Below are positions 43,701 to 58,700 of a DNA stretch of 64,000 bases, one piece after another (the stretch's first letter is position 1; each line of letters opens with the position of its first letter). The translations under genes and the position numbers were made by a program. The DNA comes from an uncultured Clostridia bacterium. Lineage in GTDB: Bacteria; Bacillota; Clostridia; Christensenellales; UBA1242. Location of the stretch: positions 62,001 through 126,000 of the forward strand of contig CALEWH010000022.1 in the NCBI GenBank assembly GCA_937925475.1, read 5' to 3'. The notes below the pieces were generated by a model. That model saw nothing but the letters and a program-made list of their open reading frames with translations, was not told the DNA's origin and made no database searches.

Positions 43701-46700
43701 AATGATAAAATCCTTCTTCGCTAGCCAAGAAAGGAACATTGCCCATAAACCACACATTAGTGCTGTCTTCTTTGTTAGTGCTACCTTCTTTGTTTTCTAT
43801 TAGTGACCAACCAGTTTTCTCTATTTTCGAGCCGAACTCGATTGTTCTTGCAAAATCACCTGAAGAACCATAGAATGCACCGGTACCTACCATTTCAATG
43901 TTTGTTAAATCTAAAGTTGTGCAGACACCATAAAGACCATCGTACCACATCCTTTGCTTATATGCAAAAGCAAAAGGATCAATGGTTTTTATAGTTTCAA
44001 ATGGTTGAATATCATCCCATCTATCATCACCAGCAAGTTGTTCATATGTGCTACCATCGCCATTAAGATAAGAAACCCAAGACCCACCTGATGCAAAATA
44101 AGCAGGACAATGTAGTAAAGTATCTTTTGTTTTATCAAATAGCATTCCGTGTGACAACAACGCAGGTGATGATGATCGATAACAACCCCATGAGCAATAG
44201 TTTGTATTATATGGATCAACAACATATCCTACAAGTTTACTAGATCCATCAAGTGACCAGGACAGACGAGCAATAGATGGATATTTATTGTTTGTATTAT
44301 TTAAAATATCAGAACTAGAATCATATTTGTCCGTCATTGTATTTATTTTTGTAATGTTTTTACCAATATAAATAAATTTGATATCACTCGGTTTGTATGT
44401 ATAATTATTAATTGCACTATTTGCATGTCCACTATCATTAAAGTCTATTGTGTTTATCTTATAAGCATTATTACCTCTAAAGTTCCATTCTGGAATGGTA
44501 AGTTTTTCTGGCTTATTTGTAAAGAACTTTTGACTAGCTGCATTATCAGTGTTGTTCCAACCTGTAATACTATAACCATCCTCAGAATAGGTAAATATAC
44601 TATTGTCATAATTATCTTGTTCTGGGCCATAAACTGGATAGATTGCTATAAATCCTTTATCTTTGTTTTGAGGATCATTATCATGATCTTTAAGTGTCGA
44701 ATATTTTGTACTTTTAATCTTTGAAAAGTCAGTAATTATTGTAATATAAGTAGTAGTATTAAAATTTGCACTATTGGTAGTAAAATTAGCCACCTTATAC
44801 CATTCTCTCTTATAATTATTATTTTTATTAACTTTTACTGTTACATATTCAATTGTTTGATTGTCTTTATGAGCATCATATTCTTTAGATGTACTATAGT
44901 AAATTTTTTGAGAGTAATACCCGTCTTTATTATTATTATCATAGAATCTTTTATATCCATCTTTATCAATTTCTTTATTGAATACTACAATGGTGTACGC
45001 TGTGCGTTCAGTATTAAAAATAACTGACGAAGCATCAATAGTATAATACTTATTATTCTTAGCCACCAACTTAACACTTGCATACTTGTTACTAATCTCA
45101 AAATTTTTATTATTAGTAAATCCAATATCTTGTGTTTGTCCAGGCAAGTATCTATAAACTATTCTATTGAAGCCTTTCCCATTTTTTACCAAGTCTTCAT
45201 AATCGCTGGCCCAAGAGAAAGTACGATCATAATAATGTCTAGTTTTAACTTTAAATGAAGTACCCTCAACCACTTTTGTATTGCCATAAGAGTCCACATA
45301 AGAGTCCATACCATCATCATCAAATCGTAGCTCTCTTAATGTGTCAAGTTTTTCAAAAGATATAGTTAATGTACAGTTAACAATATTAAGAGTATTGTCT
45401 TCATATGGTATAAATTCACAACTTGATTCATTCCAAGAATAGCGGAACAAATCAGCATTGTTTGTGCCCACCAACCCATACAACCTATCAAATTTCATGT
45501 TATCCATGTTATCTTTATTAAGGACTAAAAACAAATTATTAGCGGTAAGATAATCACCATAACATGCTATTTTATTATTGTTGTTATCCTTTATACTACT
45601 CCACATTGAATCAGCGTCTAATTCGCTACTTATTTTCTCACGATCAAGATAATCTACTCCTTCAACATAATTTTCTCTCACGACAGCTTCACTTATATAA
45701 TAAGGTCTTTTTAATACTGTATCATAGGTATATTGATTTATCGAAGCCGAAGTAAATACATCTTCCTTCATCCAATTTATCAATAATGTTCTAATTTTAT
45801 TTATTTGATCATCACCGATATCATTACGATAGTATACACTATATAACAATTTTGAATCACACTCTATTTTTGTGTAAGAAACACCTATATATGCTGTATT
45901 GTTATTAGTAGTGGTTGAAGAAGTTAATAAATTATACGTAATGTTTATTTCTCTGAAGTTAACAATACTTGAATAATCAGTTTCAGAAATATCTTCACCA
46001 CCGCCAGGAACAGGTGTAATATCTCCACCAGAATCTTTGTTGAGAGATCCAGATGATTGTAGGCTGTTACCTTCTGGTCCAATTCTAATATATATGGTTT
46101 TTGATGGAATAGAAGCTGAAGCAGATTCATAAAAATTGATAACCAATTTTGAATCTTCATATGTTAGTTTAACTATACCACCATCGTACCCATAACCACT
46201 TATTATAATACTATCTGACGAAATTTGTATTGAATCAACAAATCTATTGGTACCATAAACTTTGCCATTACCTTCAAGTTCTCCAACATCATGTTGGAGA
46301 TCAACATCTATAAAACCAATATTGTTTCTAAATTTGTCAAATTCTTTTTCATCTTTTTTATCTTTTAAATTGAATTCCTTATTGATTGCAAACGTATATT
46401 GTTGCGCTGTTTTTGTTATGAACTCAAAAACGATTGTTTGATCTTTATTAGTTAAATCTATATTAAAATCACCAACATTACTATTAGAAGTTATTGTTTT
46501 AGTTTTTCCATTATAATTTACGGTCGAATTACTACCACTAAATAACCCCGACTCTTCTTCAATAATATTGTCGCGATAGCTTTCAATAATACTATTAATA
46601 GTAATATATCTAAACGTTGTTCCAAACGTATCATTATTAACTCCTAGATAATAACTATTTCCATATACAATACCATAAATTTTTTGATTATTTACAATCA

Positions 46701-49700
46701 AAGCATAAGTTTTAAGGCTTTCAATAGACATATTTACATTATTTACTTTAACTTGAGCACTCAATGTTTTGTATTCGAAAGATTCAATTCCTACTATATT
46801 TGTATTGATTAATTCTCCAGAATCCAATTCACCACTAATAATAGAACTACCATTAATATAACTATTTTTTGGATTTTTCATAACTAATATTTTTGAGGAG
46901 TTGGATTTCTTTGTGATAGTAAAGCCATCTTTAGGACCCGGCGTATTAGCAGGATCATCAACTGATTGAGTATACTTCAATTCAAATATGCCATAATTGT
47001 TCCATTGAGGCTCGATAGAATACTTCAAGCCTTTTGGAAAACACCAATTATCTAGATTAAGCAATAGATGATTTCCATTATTTCTATTTACATCATAATC
47101 ACTATTTGAAGAAGGTACATTATATTGAGTATAATAGCTATTCATTGGAATATAAACTTCGTTTGAATCCAATGCCAACGTGTTAATTGTCAAGTTTTTA
47201 GTAGTATAACTTACACCATTAATACTAGTTGAACTAGCATTTTCTATTTCCACCATACCTTCAGAACTATTATCCATGGAATACCAAGTAGAGTAACAAA
47301 TTGTTAGATATATGGTAGAATTTAACATGACATCTAGCGCAATTGGGTTAGATATATTCACATTTGTATTTATTTGTTTTTGTCCGTAGTGATTATAATA
47401 AGTTATGTTGGTTATTTTAAATCCATAAGCATCATAAGCATACTTATATGATGGATTATCACCAAACAAATAACTTATTGTCCCTTTAGATGTTTCTACT
47501 TGATTATTAGTTTTCATATCTTTAGATAAAAGTATGTCAGAAACACTTCTTCCTAATTTAACTTCGTAGTTTTCTTGTACGTATACAGTTCTTAATTCAG
47601 TATACGAACAACAAGAAACGATAGTATGTTTCATGTCACCATAACTGAATAATACACTATCACCACTAAATTCTTCAACCATACCATTATTGTTATAATA
47701 ATATGTCGATCCTGATTCTTTTGAGATTAGTTTTCCATTGTCATAATCCATATAACCCCAAAACAAATATCCACTTGGAGTCCAAATATTAGATGATTCG
47801 TACAAATCATTAAGTGTCCAGTTTTGTGCACTGACATCCCATAAATATGGTGCATTGTTTGATTTAACTTTAATTCCATCTACTTTATCAAATAAGCGTA
47901 TACCATTTTGTTCATATTGTAGATATGTAATCGAATAATTAATGGTAGCTTGTGTTTGAGCTGACAAACAAGGGTCTGTAACTATAGAAAACTCTTGAGT
48001 TTTCCAAATAATGTTAACCAATACTGCAAGACTAACATCATTATAATTAGCATTATTGCCATCGACTATAAATCCATTATTGTCATCAACTGGCGACTTT
48101 GTTAAATTTTTACTTTTATCTATATAATACATATCATTACTTTGAGCAAAAGTATAAATCTTGTCTACATGGGCAGAATCAACATCCTTTAATTGTTGAA
48201 TGATGGTATTTTTATCTATCTTTTTACCTTCCCAACATTTACCAAAAGGATACATTACCCTGTCATCATACCAATTATCGACACCATATTTACTTAGTAC
48301 TTCTTTATCATCCTCAATAGTATAAATATAAACATTTACATTATACGAATCTATAAATACTTCTTCCAAAACTTGATTTGTACTATCGATAATTATAGAA
48401 GTATTTGTTGGAGTTCCATTTTGATTAATAATCGATCTTATTTTAGTCTCAGTATCAAAATCAAACAAAGTAAGATAATTATTATTGTTTGATTTAAAAT
48501 GTGAATACTGACTATTTTCGCCTATGCTCGAACATCCCATATTATTTGAATATTTAGCACAATCAATAAGACTGATAATGTTGTTATTGCATTTTACAAA
48601 TATTTTTCCTAGATCAAATTCTCCTTCAGGTAAATAAATTTCAGTTTGTTTTTCTATATCTTCTGCAAAGCGTGTCATTTGTCCAATATATAGATAAACA
48701 TAATTATTACTATCTTTATCTAAGTTTGAATAAGTAGAATGCAATTTAATACTAGACTTAGCATAACTTGTACAATCAATGCTCAATTCTTTTGATTCAT
48801 TAGGTCCAAAGCAGTCACATAAAAATTCATCATATTCTTTAACATAATTACTTGCATCCAATTTTAATTTAGTATCTATAATGTAATATATTTTTTCATC
48901 TACACAATCTTTTAGTAGTGTGAAGACTTGGTTTGTTTCATCGTAAACATAGCCGTCACCATTTACTCCACCATAATTGCTAGACAATGCACTTTTCAAA
49001 TATTCGATCAACTTAGCTCGGATTGTATTAAAGTTTTCTTTTGCTTTGTATGTGTCTGTAAATGGATCACAGATTTTGTTTCCATTGTTATCCACAACGC
49101 TAATTGTGACTGAGTATGATTTTTCTACAAACAAAACTTCTACATTTGCTTCATTTGTAGCGTCTACCCCACTAAGCGACTCAACTTGTTGGGTTGTGCC
49201 ATTTGTGGTTATCGAATAACCATTGTGTTTGTATCCACCATTTGGTTTTGGTGTGATGCTAGGAATATTTGAATAACTTGTGTTTTTAACAACTTTAAAT
49301 GTAACCCTCTCATACACCGATTCGCCTTGTACTTGGGTCGATGTAGATGAGTATTGAACATATAATTTGTTTCTATTTGCACTTATATCGGTATATGTAA
49401 AATATCCTTGCTCAGTACTATTTGTGCTGATAGCGACAAGAACTGCTGATTCAGTAACCGCAAGCACAGGAGTCGATGCGTCCAAAACACCATTTATAAT
49501 GTGGTTGGAGATGTCCCAATAATAATCCACACTATCATAAGTGATTGTGCCAATCATTATATTAGCAAATTTGGTCTTCAAACTTTCATCTATATGCCCA
49601 CTCACAAGATATTCGTTGAATGACAATCCATTATATGTTGTAAGACCTTTTGCGTATTCTTTAAAACCATCTATATCTGTCGCTTTAAAACTTTTTTCTG

Positions 49701-52700
49701 CTACTTTTATTTTTGGGTCAATATCTGAGGATGTAGCGATTGCAAATGTAAAGCTTAGTGTTTGTTCTTGGAATATTACATAAACATATTCGTCTTTATT
49801 ATCTTTGTTTACGACATATCTATTTGTCGCACTTTCTTTACTTGCAATCTTATTGCTTGTAGTAGGATTTGTGCCATCGTATATGCCTAGCAATTCATAA
49901 CCATTTGCTACATCTACTAGTGTAAGATATATTTGATCGCCTTCATACCAGCTAAAATTGCTTGCTGTCGAATCAACAGTAGTAGGAGTATATCCAGTAA
50001 TATAGTTGTTTGCATCTTTGACTGCATTTTTATAATGCACTAGTGCATGACCATAATCACTATTTTCTTCTGATGTACTGCCATTATAGAAATATGTATA
50101 GTAGTTGGTCTCGTACCACGATACACTTGCAGTAACATTAATCATCTCACTACCATCATTGATGATTGTATAAGTTTTGCTTATATTGCTATTTTTATAA
50201 TAAGTACTATTATATTCTATCGAATATGTGAAGGATTTTGTGCGTTCCATTATCACGCGCAAAACTTTTAAGTCGCTGTATTTTAATTGTTTTCTATTGA
50301 AAGTTGTATAACTTGTATTCCTTTCTACAAAGTTTCCACTTTCGTCATATAAGCCCATTACGTATTCAATATTGTTTCCGCCATTGTTTATTGTAAGGGC
50401 AAGTATCCACGCGTCCGGGATATTGGCATCCACTTTAAACACAAAGTCCACATGACCATTTGAGTTGTTGAATATACATTTAAAATTCATTGTATTTTCA
50501 ACAGCAAGTGTAGTGTCAGAATTTATTTCACTCCAATTCCCATTATTTTTATTGTATTGCAATTTACCACAAACGCATGCGCTTGCAGGGACATATCTTA
50601 CTGTATATTGTACAACACTGCTTGCATTAAGCACTTTAATGGTTTTTACACCAGCTACCACGCTATATTGAAGTTTGTAGAAGTGTGGGATTTTATAGAT
50701 TGCAGTTTGATTTTTGTTGTAAGTTTCCTTTGAGCCATCACTGCCGACAACTTCGATTGTGCCATCACCAGCACTTGTGCTTTCGATCTCAAACTTTATT
50801 TCATATTCTTTGACTTTTTCAATGGCTTCTAGATAGATACTAAAATCGTTTTTATCCCTAGAAGAAGCAAAACTTGCGTGTCCGTCTGCAAACATTGAAA
50901 TGTCGCATGTGTTTACAATTTCGTTGTTGTAGATAAAGTTTGTGCCATTGTAAGTGATAGTAATGCCTTCGACTGATTTGTTTAGTCCAAGATATACTTT
51001 ATAGCCAGCAAGTTCATAACCAGTGCTTAGGCTTAGTTTTTTCAAATTGACAGTGTTGCTTGCAGAGAAACTATCTGTCAAAGCAGATGCATGCACACCT
51101 TCGTATGTCAAGAAATAGTGTTTTTCACTTATAGGATAAATCTCAACATCTGAGTTAAGTGTATATCCACTATTTCCTATCTCAACTATCATTCCACTTG
51201 CATCTTTGTATCCCCAAATGTATTTAAAGTTTAGACCACCGACCACACTTGTAGGAACTGTAGTAGAATTGCCGTCTTTATCAAATCTATATTCGACAAG
51301 AGTTTTTGGTGAATTAGCCGATATTTTATCGTTTGTAAGGGTTATGCCATAGTCAAAATACCTGGTGCCCATTACTTTGTTTCCAGACAAATCCATATCA
51401 TAATATGTGACTTCTACTTGTTTTGCCTTGATGTAAACAATAATCTCAATACTTTCTGATTGATACATAAACGACAATTTATATCCAGTAGAAACTTCTT
51501 CAATTCTTAGTTTAGAGAATGCTGTTTCTGCCCCGCCATTTATCTTATATGTAAATTTGTCGATACTATAATAATCTGGATTTGCATTAACAATGACTGT
51601 TCCTTCTTTTAGATAATAATCAGTGCTTATCTCTTGCGCACTTAAAGATTCAAATGTTTTATCTATCTTTGTAGCGTCTGTTTCGCTCGAATATATGTAA
51701 GCATATGGAGTATTGGTCAATGTTGTTGTGTTGTTTACGCTCATTTGTAGACTTGTTTGAAGAGCGTCAAATAGCACATCAATGGCACAATCACCAGTAA
51801 GCAAAATCGAATATTTGCCACTTGCGTCCGGACTAAGTGTAGCAGCACTTGCTCCACCCATAGTGTATGTCACACTAGTAAGCTTAAATCCTTTTTCAGG
51901 GGTCAACACAAACTCGAATGTGTCGCTCGATGAATAAGTAGTAAAGTTGTTGACACCATTTACTGCCTCACCATTGCCTACTTTGATACTTCCACCGATA
52001 AGTTCGGTCGAATACTCATCGCTTCCCGATTTACTCATCAATGTTGCAGTTACTGTTACTGGATTTAGTTTGAATACGCCATAAATCACAACATCATTTT
52101 CATATTTAAACACAATCGAACTACCAAGTTTTACAGCCGATGAAAGCGAATCATAAAAACCTGTAAATGTGTTTCCGTTTAGAGAAGTATATGTGATTTC
52201 GACTTGTCTACCATTTGCGTCAACAAATTTTGCTGTTCCGCCATTAGAATCAAATGTAAATGTGATTGTTGTGTCATAGTTTATTGAGTACACAGCAGGA
52301 CTACTGACCGAACCCATAGATTCATTATTTGTAGCAAAAGAGATATTGTAAGAGTTTACCACAAATTCAGGTGTAAAGTATATTTCAAATTGATTATTTG
52401 CACTCAGGATAATGTCATTTTCAGGACTTATGCCACAGTTTGACAAACTTGTACTGTCGAATTTGGATATCTTATATGTCTTATCGTTTCCACTTGTTTT
52501 GTACGAAACCGACCAACCTGCAAAAGAATATCCGGCTTTTGTAGGGTTTGCCACTGTGAATATATCGTTTACTCTGTATTTGTCTTTAAGAGTTTCGCTA
52601 ATACTGCCATCTTCGTTTTTCACGATGATAGTATACATTTTTTCATAAGTAGGACTAATCTTTATATAGTCCACCTTATCAAAATCACTTTGAATAAAGT

Positions 52701-55700
52701 CATTTTTCAAATACGATGTGTATAATTTTGTTTTAGTAGTGTTGCTTTTAATTACACTTCCGCCTTTGTAGGCTTCTATTAAATAGCCAGTATGCGAATA
52801 ATTGTTTTTAACGACCGCAGTAAGGCTTACAAAGTTGGAATAAACACCATTTGCGCTAGATAGATTTGAAGTGCCATCTCTATAAATCAACCAATGTTCT
52901 TGATCGCTAGAACCATTATTTACTACTACTTTGTATAGTCTTTCCCACTTGCTATTTATAGTAATGTCACTAGTAAGCACCATATTTAGGTTTACATCAC
53001 TGCCATCATATTGCCACGAAACAAATGTATTTTTTACTCCATTTGATGTTTGGTCTTGTGGCATTGTGACATCACTTAATGTGTTTATGCGGGCATTGTA
53101 TTCATAATTTTTAGTATCAATTTGTGATCCGTCATAACCTGTAAAACTTACAGTAATTGTCTTAGGCACAACAACAAACTTGAAAGTAAGTGGAGTTGTG
53201 CTTGTCAATGTATACCCTATTCTAAATTCATCATAGTTTTCCGAAGCAGTAACCCATGTCCCTTCTATAAGTTGACCGGATTCTACGATATAGATGCCAT
53301 ATAGTTGCCAGTTTTGATCTGTTTCTAGGAAGTAAGTAATGTTAAGACTTGCCTTAGGATTGACTGACAATATCGAAGAACCTGAAATTGGATAATACTC
53401 TTCAATATTACAATTTTCTTTGTCTACTATTTGTACACCATATATGTACTTAGCAGTAAGTCCACCATCCAGAGAAACTTCTTGACTCACATCTCTTCCG
53501 TCTACAAACTCGGATTTTTGAGTGATTTTTACATAGCCATCGATAAAGTTTACATAAAGTGTAGCGCTGTCTTTAAGTGCTGTAATAGTAAGAGTCCAGC
53601 CACCGTTACTTACTTTAATGTCATCTCTTGATACAGTACTAAGTGAAACAAAATTTCCACTAGAACCTTGAATGTACCAGCCGTCAAGCATATATACTTT
53701 ATTTTGGTTTGAAGGGTCTTTAACTGTGATAGTGTACACCATAGCTCCAGATTCTGCACTATCAGAAACTGATGAAGTCGCTTGTCCACCAACAGTCAAA
53801 ATTTCCCAATTGACAACTTGGTCATTGTGTCTAACAGTAACATTTAGACTTACCACATCCTTATCGTAATTAAAGCCAATAAGGATATTGCTTACATATT
53901 TAAACTCACCATTATTTTTGATTGTTTCGTCAGACCAACCATTGCTGTATTGGAATAGCCAGTTTGTAATTGAGTAATTTATATTTACACGATTAGCCTT
54001 TATGCTTACAGTAACTTCTTCGGTTGTGCGTGTGGTCAAATCTGTAATATGTTTGAAAGTGATAGACCAAGTGTTATCGCTTGCACTTACTGTGTAAGTA
54101 GAACCCGCTTCAACAGTATACTGTTTGCTGTCTGCATAATTTTTAGAGTTTGAATAAGTAAACTCAGTCGAATCTGGATTTGACGCAAACGAAATGGTCA
54201 TAGTTGCTTTTTCCCACGCTGGGAATACAAAAATGTCTTTTTGATTAGGTTTGTTTTGGGCAAGGAAGTCACTAACATTAAATTTGTGTGCAAAGTTTAC
54301 TATTGTGCCATAATGGTCGCCCGCAACTCCGTCTTCTGAGTAGCAAAGATAGAAGCCTTTAAGAGTGTGTCCGTCTTTTTGATAAATGGCGGTAGCTTCG
54401 CTCTCGCTCATCAAAGTAAACTCTTCATTTAGTTTTATCTTTTTATTGTCATGACCTGCTGCTTGTGATTGATTTGATTCAGCACCTTTATATTGCACCG
54501 AATAAAAGTCTTTATAAACCGCTCTAATTGTAGTGTCTTGATAGTATTTGTTTTGAACACCAAAATCAACAGCAGTGCCATCTTCAAGTTCCCACGAGTC
54601 AAAATATGCATTTGCAGTGTCACTTGTTGTAGCATCTGCTGGAAGTGAAATCACTTTGCCCGCTTTATATTTTTCTTGTTTACTATATCCAGTCGCTTCA
54701 ATAACAAAAGTAACTTTTATTGTTTTGATTGGATACAAGTGGATTTCTTTTGTAGTCAAATATTGACTTGCAAGATCACTTGTAAGAACAAATGTAAATT
54801 TGGCGTCGTATGAAGTAGTTGCGCTAGGATTGTAGACATAGTCTGCTCCCGACATTACAAAACCTACATATTCGTCGCCATACACAAATTCGTTTGTATC
54901 TTCTTCTACAAGTGTGTATTCGTCTTTATCCTTAAACTCGCCAGCATTTGTTAGGTTTTCCCACACGACAATTTTGTACTCGTCAAGTAGGATTGGCGAA
55001 AGTGTAACATTTGTAGTAATTGTGAAGTGGTCAGCCATATTTTTAATATAGTTGTAACCGCTTCCACTTGTAATTGCTTTGTACTTGTTTCCATCTTGGT
55101 CAGCCCAACCTACAAACACCTTGCCCGCTACTTTGTCACTTACTTCCAAGAAAGGTGTGTTGTTTAGACCAGCACCTATGACTTTGCCGTCTTCTGCATC
55201 AATGGTTTGATTTGCTTTGCCAAAAGCACTTAGGTCATAAGTAAGTTTTAGCACTTTTTTGTAGACAGTAGTAAGAGTAAGTGTTTGTGTAACTACTCCC
55301 ACTTCGATCTTTCCATCTACTACATTGTATGTCTTATTGTTTGCATCTTTAAATTGTACAAAACTATATTGGATTCCATTTGCATCATATATTGTTTGAC
55401 GAGTAGTATCAAAATCAATATCTGGTGTATTGCCATACTCGATTGATATACTATTTCGGCTATACTCTGACTCATTTACGTCAGTATACACAATAGTAAT
55501 TGTAAGTGTATCAGCACCCCATTCGACTTCAAACACGATATCTTTTGTGTCTGGGTTTCCAAGACCATTTATATCTGTAGTAGCACCCGGATCAAATGTT
55601 TTGTTGCCATATTTCCAAGCATTTATATAGTGTCCAACTTTTATAAATGCAGTAGCATATTCATCAGCCGAAGGAAGTGTAAACACGCCACCTTCATACA

Positions 55701-58700
55701 ATAATTCGGAGTCTGCAATAGTGTTTTTGCCATCTGTGTATTTTATCTCGTAAACTCTTGTCCATTGTGCATACAAATTGTACTTGCCGTTTTGTTTTAA
55801 TGTGATAGTAGCACCTAGTGCGAAAGTTGTACCATTATCGTCTTTCCAACTAGTGATCCTATACATCTCTTTTACAAAGCCTGTATCGGCTACTGCAATT
55901 AAACTATTTGCCACGCCATAACTTATTTCTTGTTCTTTCACTGTGTTAGTGCCATTATTTGCGTGATAAACAATGGTGATTTTTTTGGTTTCCCAGACAG
56001 CAACAAACACATCTGGCGTGCTATCTGTTATTTCGTACTCATCGCCAATATTGTAGACAGTGTCACCTATTTTCCAGCCTGTCAATACGTCTGAATATGC
56101 GTCTTTGTTAAGATCAAAAGCCTTGCCTTCGCTGTCCAATCCAACTTTAATTACATCACCTGTTGCGCCTGTAATTGTAGGATCAGTCACGCCATTTTTG
56201 CTTACATAGTAAGTAAACGAACGAAGTTTTGCCATTTGCAAACGCACGACAATATATGTCGAGCCACCTTCGATAATGCTCTCGTCGATAGTGATCGACG
56301 CACCCATTTCGTAAGCGTTGTTGTTTAGATACCACTTCAACGCACGATAACTTACACCATTATGAACCAAAATATTTTGGATATCGTCCGAACTTGGGAT
56401 ATTGAAAGAGTCCCCAAGAGTTTTATTGGAAAGTGTCGAGTTTTCGATCACTGGGGCATCATTGTCGCCATAAACTGCAACAAATTGGATTGTATATTTT
56501 TCTTTTTCAATTACTGGAATAATCTCAATATCTTTTGTAATGGTGTAGCCATATTTGACTTCTGTAATATCAAACTTGCTATCATCGTCACCCACTACTT
56601 TCCAGTATCTGTCATAGACATAACCAGTAGATGCAACAACACTACTGATATTATCGCGGACAAAACTAATAAGGTCGATTTCGTCACCGCTTACATATTG
56701 TACTTTTTTGCTCGAACTTCCTTCATATCTAAATGTGCCGTCACTTGTAGCAAACGACAAATAATATAGTTGGGCATAACTTGCATACAAATCAAGTGTA
56801 AGAGTGCCATCGACATCGCTAAACAATAGAGTCACATCTTCTTCACTTATTCCTAGTTTTTCTGCTAGGTATTTTAGTGAAAGTTCGACATCTTCAAATG
56901 TTTTGCCAAAATCTTTTCCGTCGATCAAAGTCCATTTGTTTAGAGCCATATTTTCCACTTTAAAACCATCGTCAAGGCTTTGATCTGGAAGATTAAAGTT
57001 TTGTGCAAAAGGCACTGTCACAGTCTTTGCGACAGTTTCACTGCTGTCAGTGGATTTGTGATAGATTATGTTTATCTCTTTTGCGTCATAGCCACTTACA
57101 AGAGTAACATCAGATTCTACAACAAACTCATCAGTATTAATCACTTCGCCATTTCTGTACCATTTTCCGCTTTCATATCCAAAGTAGTTTTCAAGCGAAA
57201 TATCAATTCCGCTCACATCATTAAGTGAAGTGCCATATGCGATATTTTCATATACTACTGGGTCGCTCAACTTGTTTGTAACAGGATTTCTTCTGCTTAG
57301 AGTAAGTGTAAATGTTTCGATTTTTGTATACAATGTGATTGTCATATCGCTATCAATCTCGACATAACACTTGTCAATGTCATCGATGTTTTCATCAATT
57401 CCACTGATTTTCCAGTAGTCATATACTATGCCGTCTGGAAGCGAAATTTTTGTCTTGATTTTGTTTGTGCTTATAAAGTCATTTACTGCCACACCGTGTC
57501 TTACTTTTTCAATTACTATTGTTTCAAAACCTTCTAGCGGATTTCCGTCAGGGTCTTTTACTTCGACACTAAGTGTGTATTCTTTGATGCTGTATTTTAC
57601 ATAAATGTTGACAGTGCTTGATTTTAGTGGATCAAACAAAGCCACTTTGTTTCCGTCAGCATCGTCATATTTTGTGGAAATAGTAATGTCAGTGCCATTT
57701 GCAAACACCACATCGCCACCAGCACTCAAAGTAAATCCATCAAGTGCATAACCGCTTGGATTTGTGATAGTTTTGCTATCAGTGCCATAACCGATTATTT
57801 GACCAAGTGTAACTTTTGAAATGTTTACACCAAAGTCTTTGTATGTCATTCCGACTTGCAAGATTCTTGACGAACGCGAGCCGTCTACATTTGTGTTGTA
57901 GATATTAAGGGTGTATCTGATAGGTTCCCAAGAAGCATAAAGTGTAGTGTCAGTCGCAAACGCAACACTATTTCTGCTTACATAACGAGTGGCTGGCGAG
58001 TAGTTTTCAGTAACACCATCACTTGTAAATCTGTCTTTTGCTAGCACCCAACCTTTGAAAGTGTGATAAGGTCGAGTAGGATTTGGGCCTGTTGGGATAG
58101 AGATATTTTTGCCAGTCATAGTTTTGATTGACTCAGGGACATCTCCTTCGACATCTTCAAAGCCCTTGTCAAAACTTACTACTACTTGAGTTGTCCAAAT
58201 AGCCTTTATTGTAAAGGTGTATTCGCCATCGTCACGAGCTTGCGAAACCTTTGTACTATATTTGTACAAATCCGCTTGTTTTGATGAAGCGGTCAACATC
58301 TCTCCGTCATTGTATGTAGCCAAAACTTTGTTGTCGCTATCCACCAAAGCCCAACCACATAGCAAATATACGACGCTTCCCACAACATATGTTGCGTTGG
58401 ACTCGCCTTGTGTGTTGATTGCATTGTAGACAATGTGGTTTTCCCATTGTCCGTCTACTTTGGTGTTGTATTTCACAACTGGATTTTCTAGTAATTTAGC
58501 TTGAAGATACTCACTAAAAACAATGTTTTGTGGGTCTTTTTCTATGCAAGTAACTTTTCCGTCAGCAAGTGTATTGATAGAAAAATCATACTTGATATGA
58601 TATTCGTTTGGCTTCCAATATGGATACAACGAAACTGACCTTACGCCATTTGCAAAAAGGAAAGTGTCTTTTTCGCCCATTTGAGCCGCGTTTGTAATAA

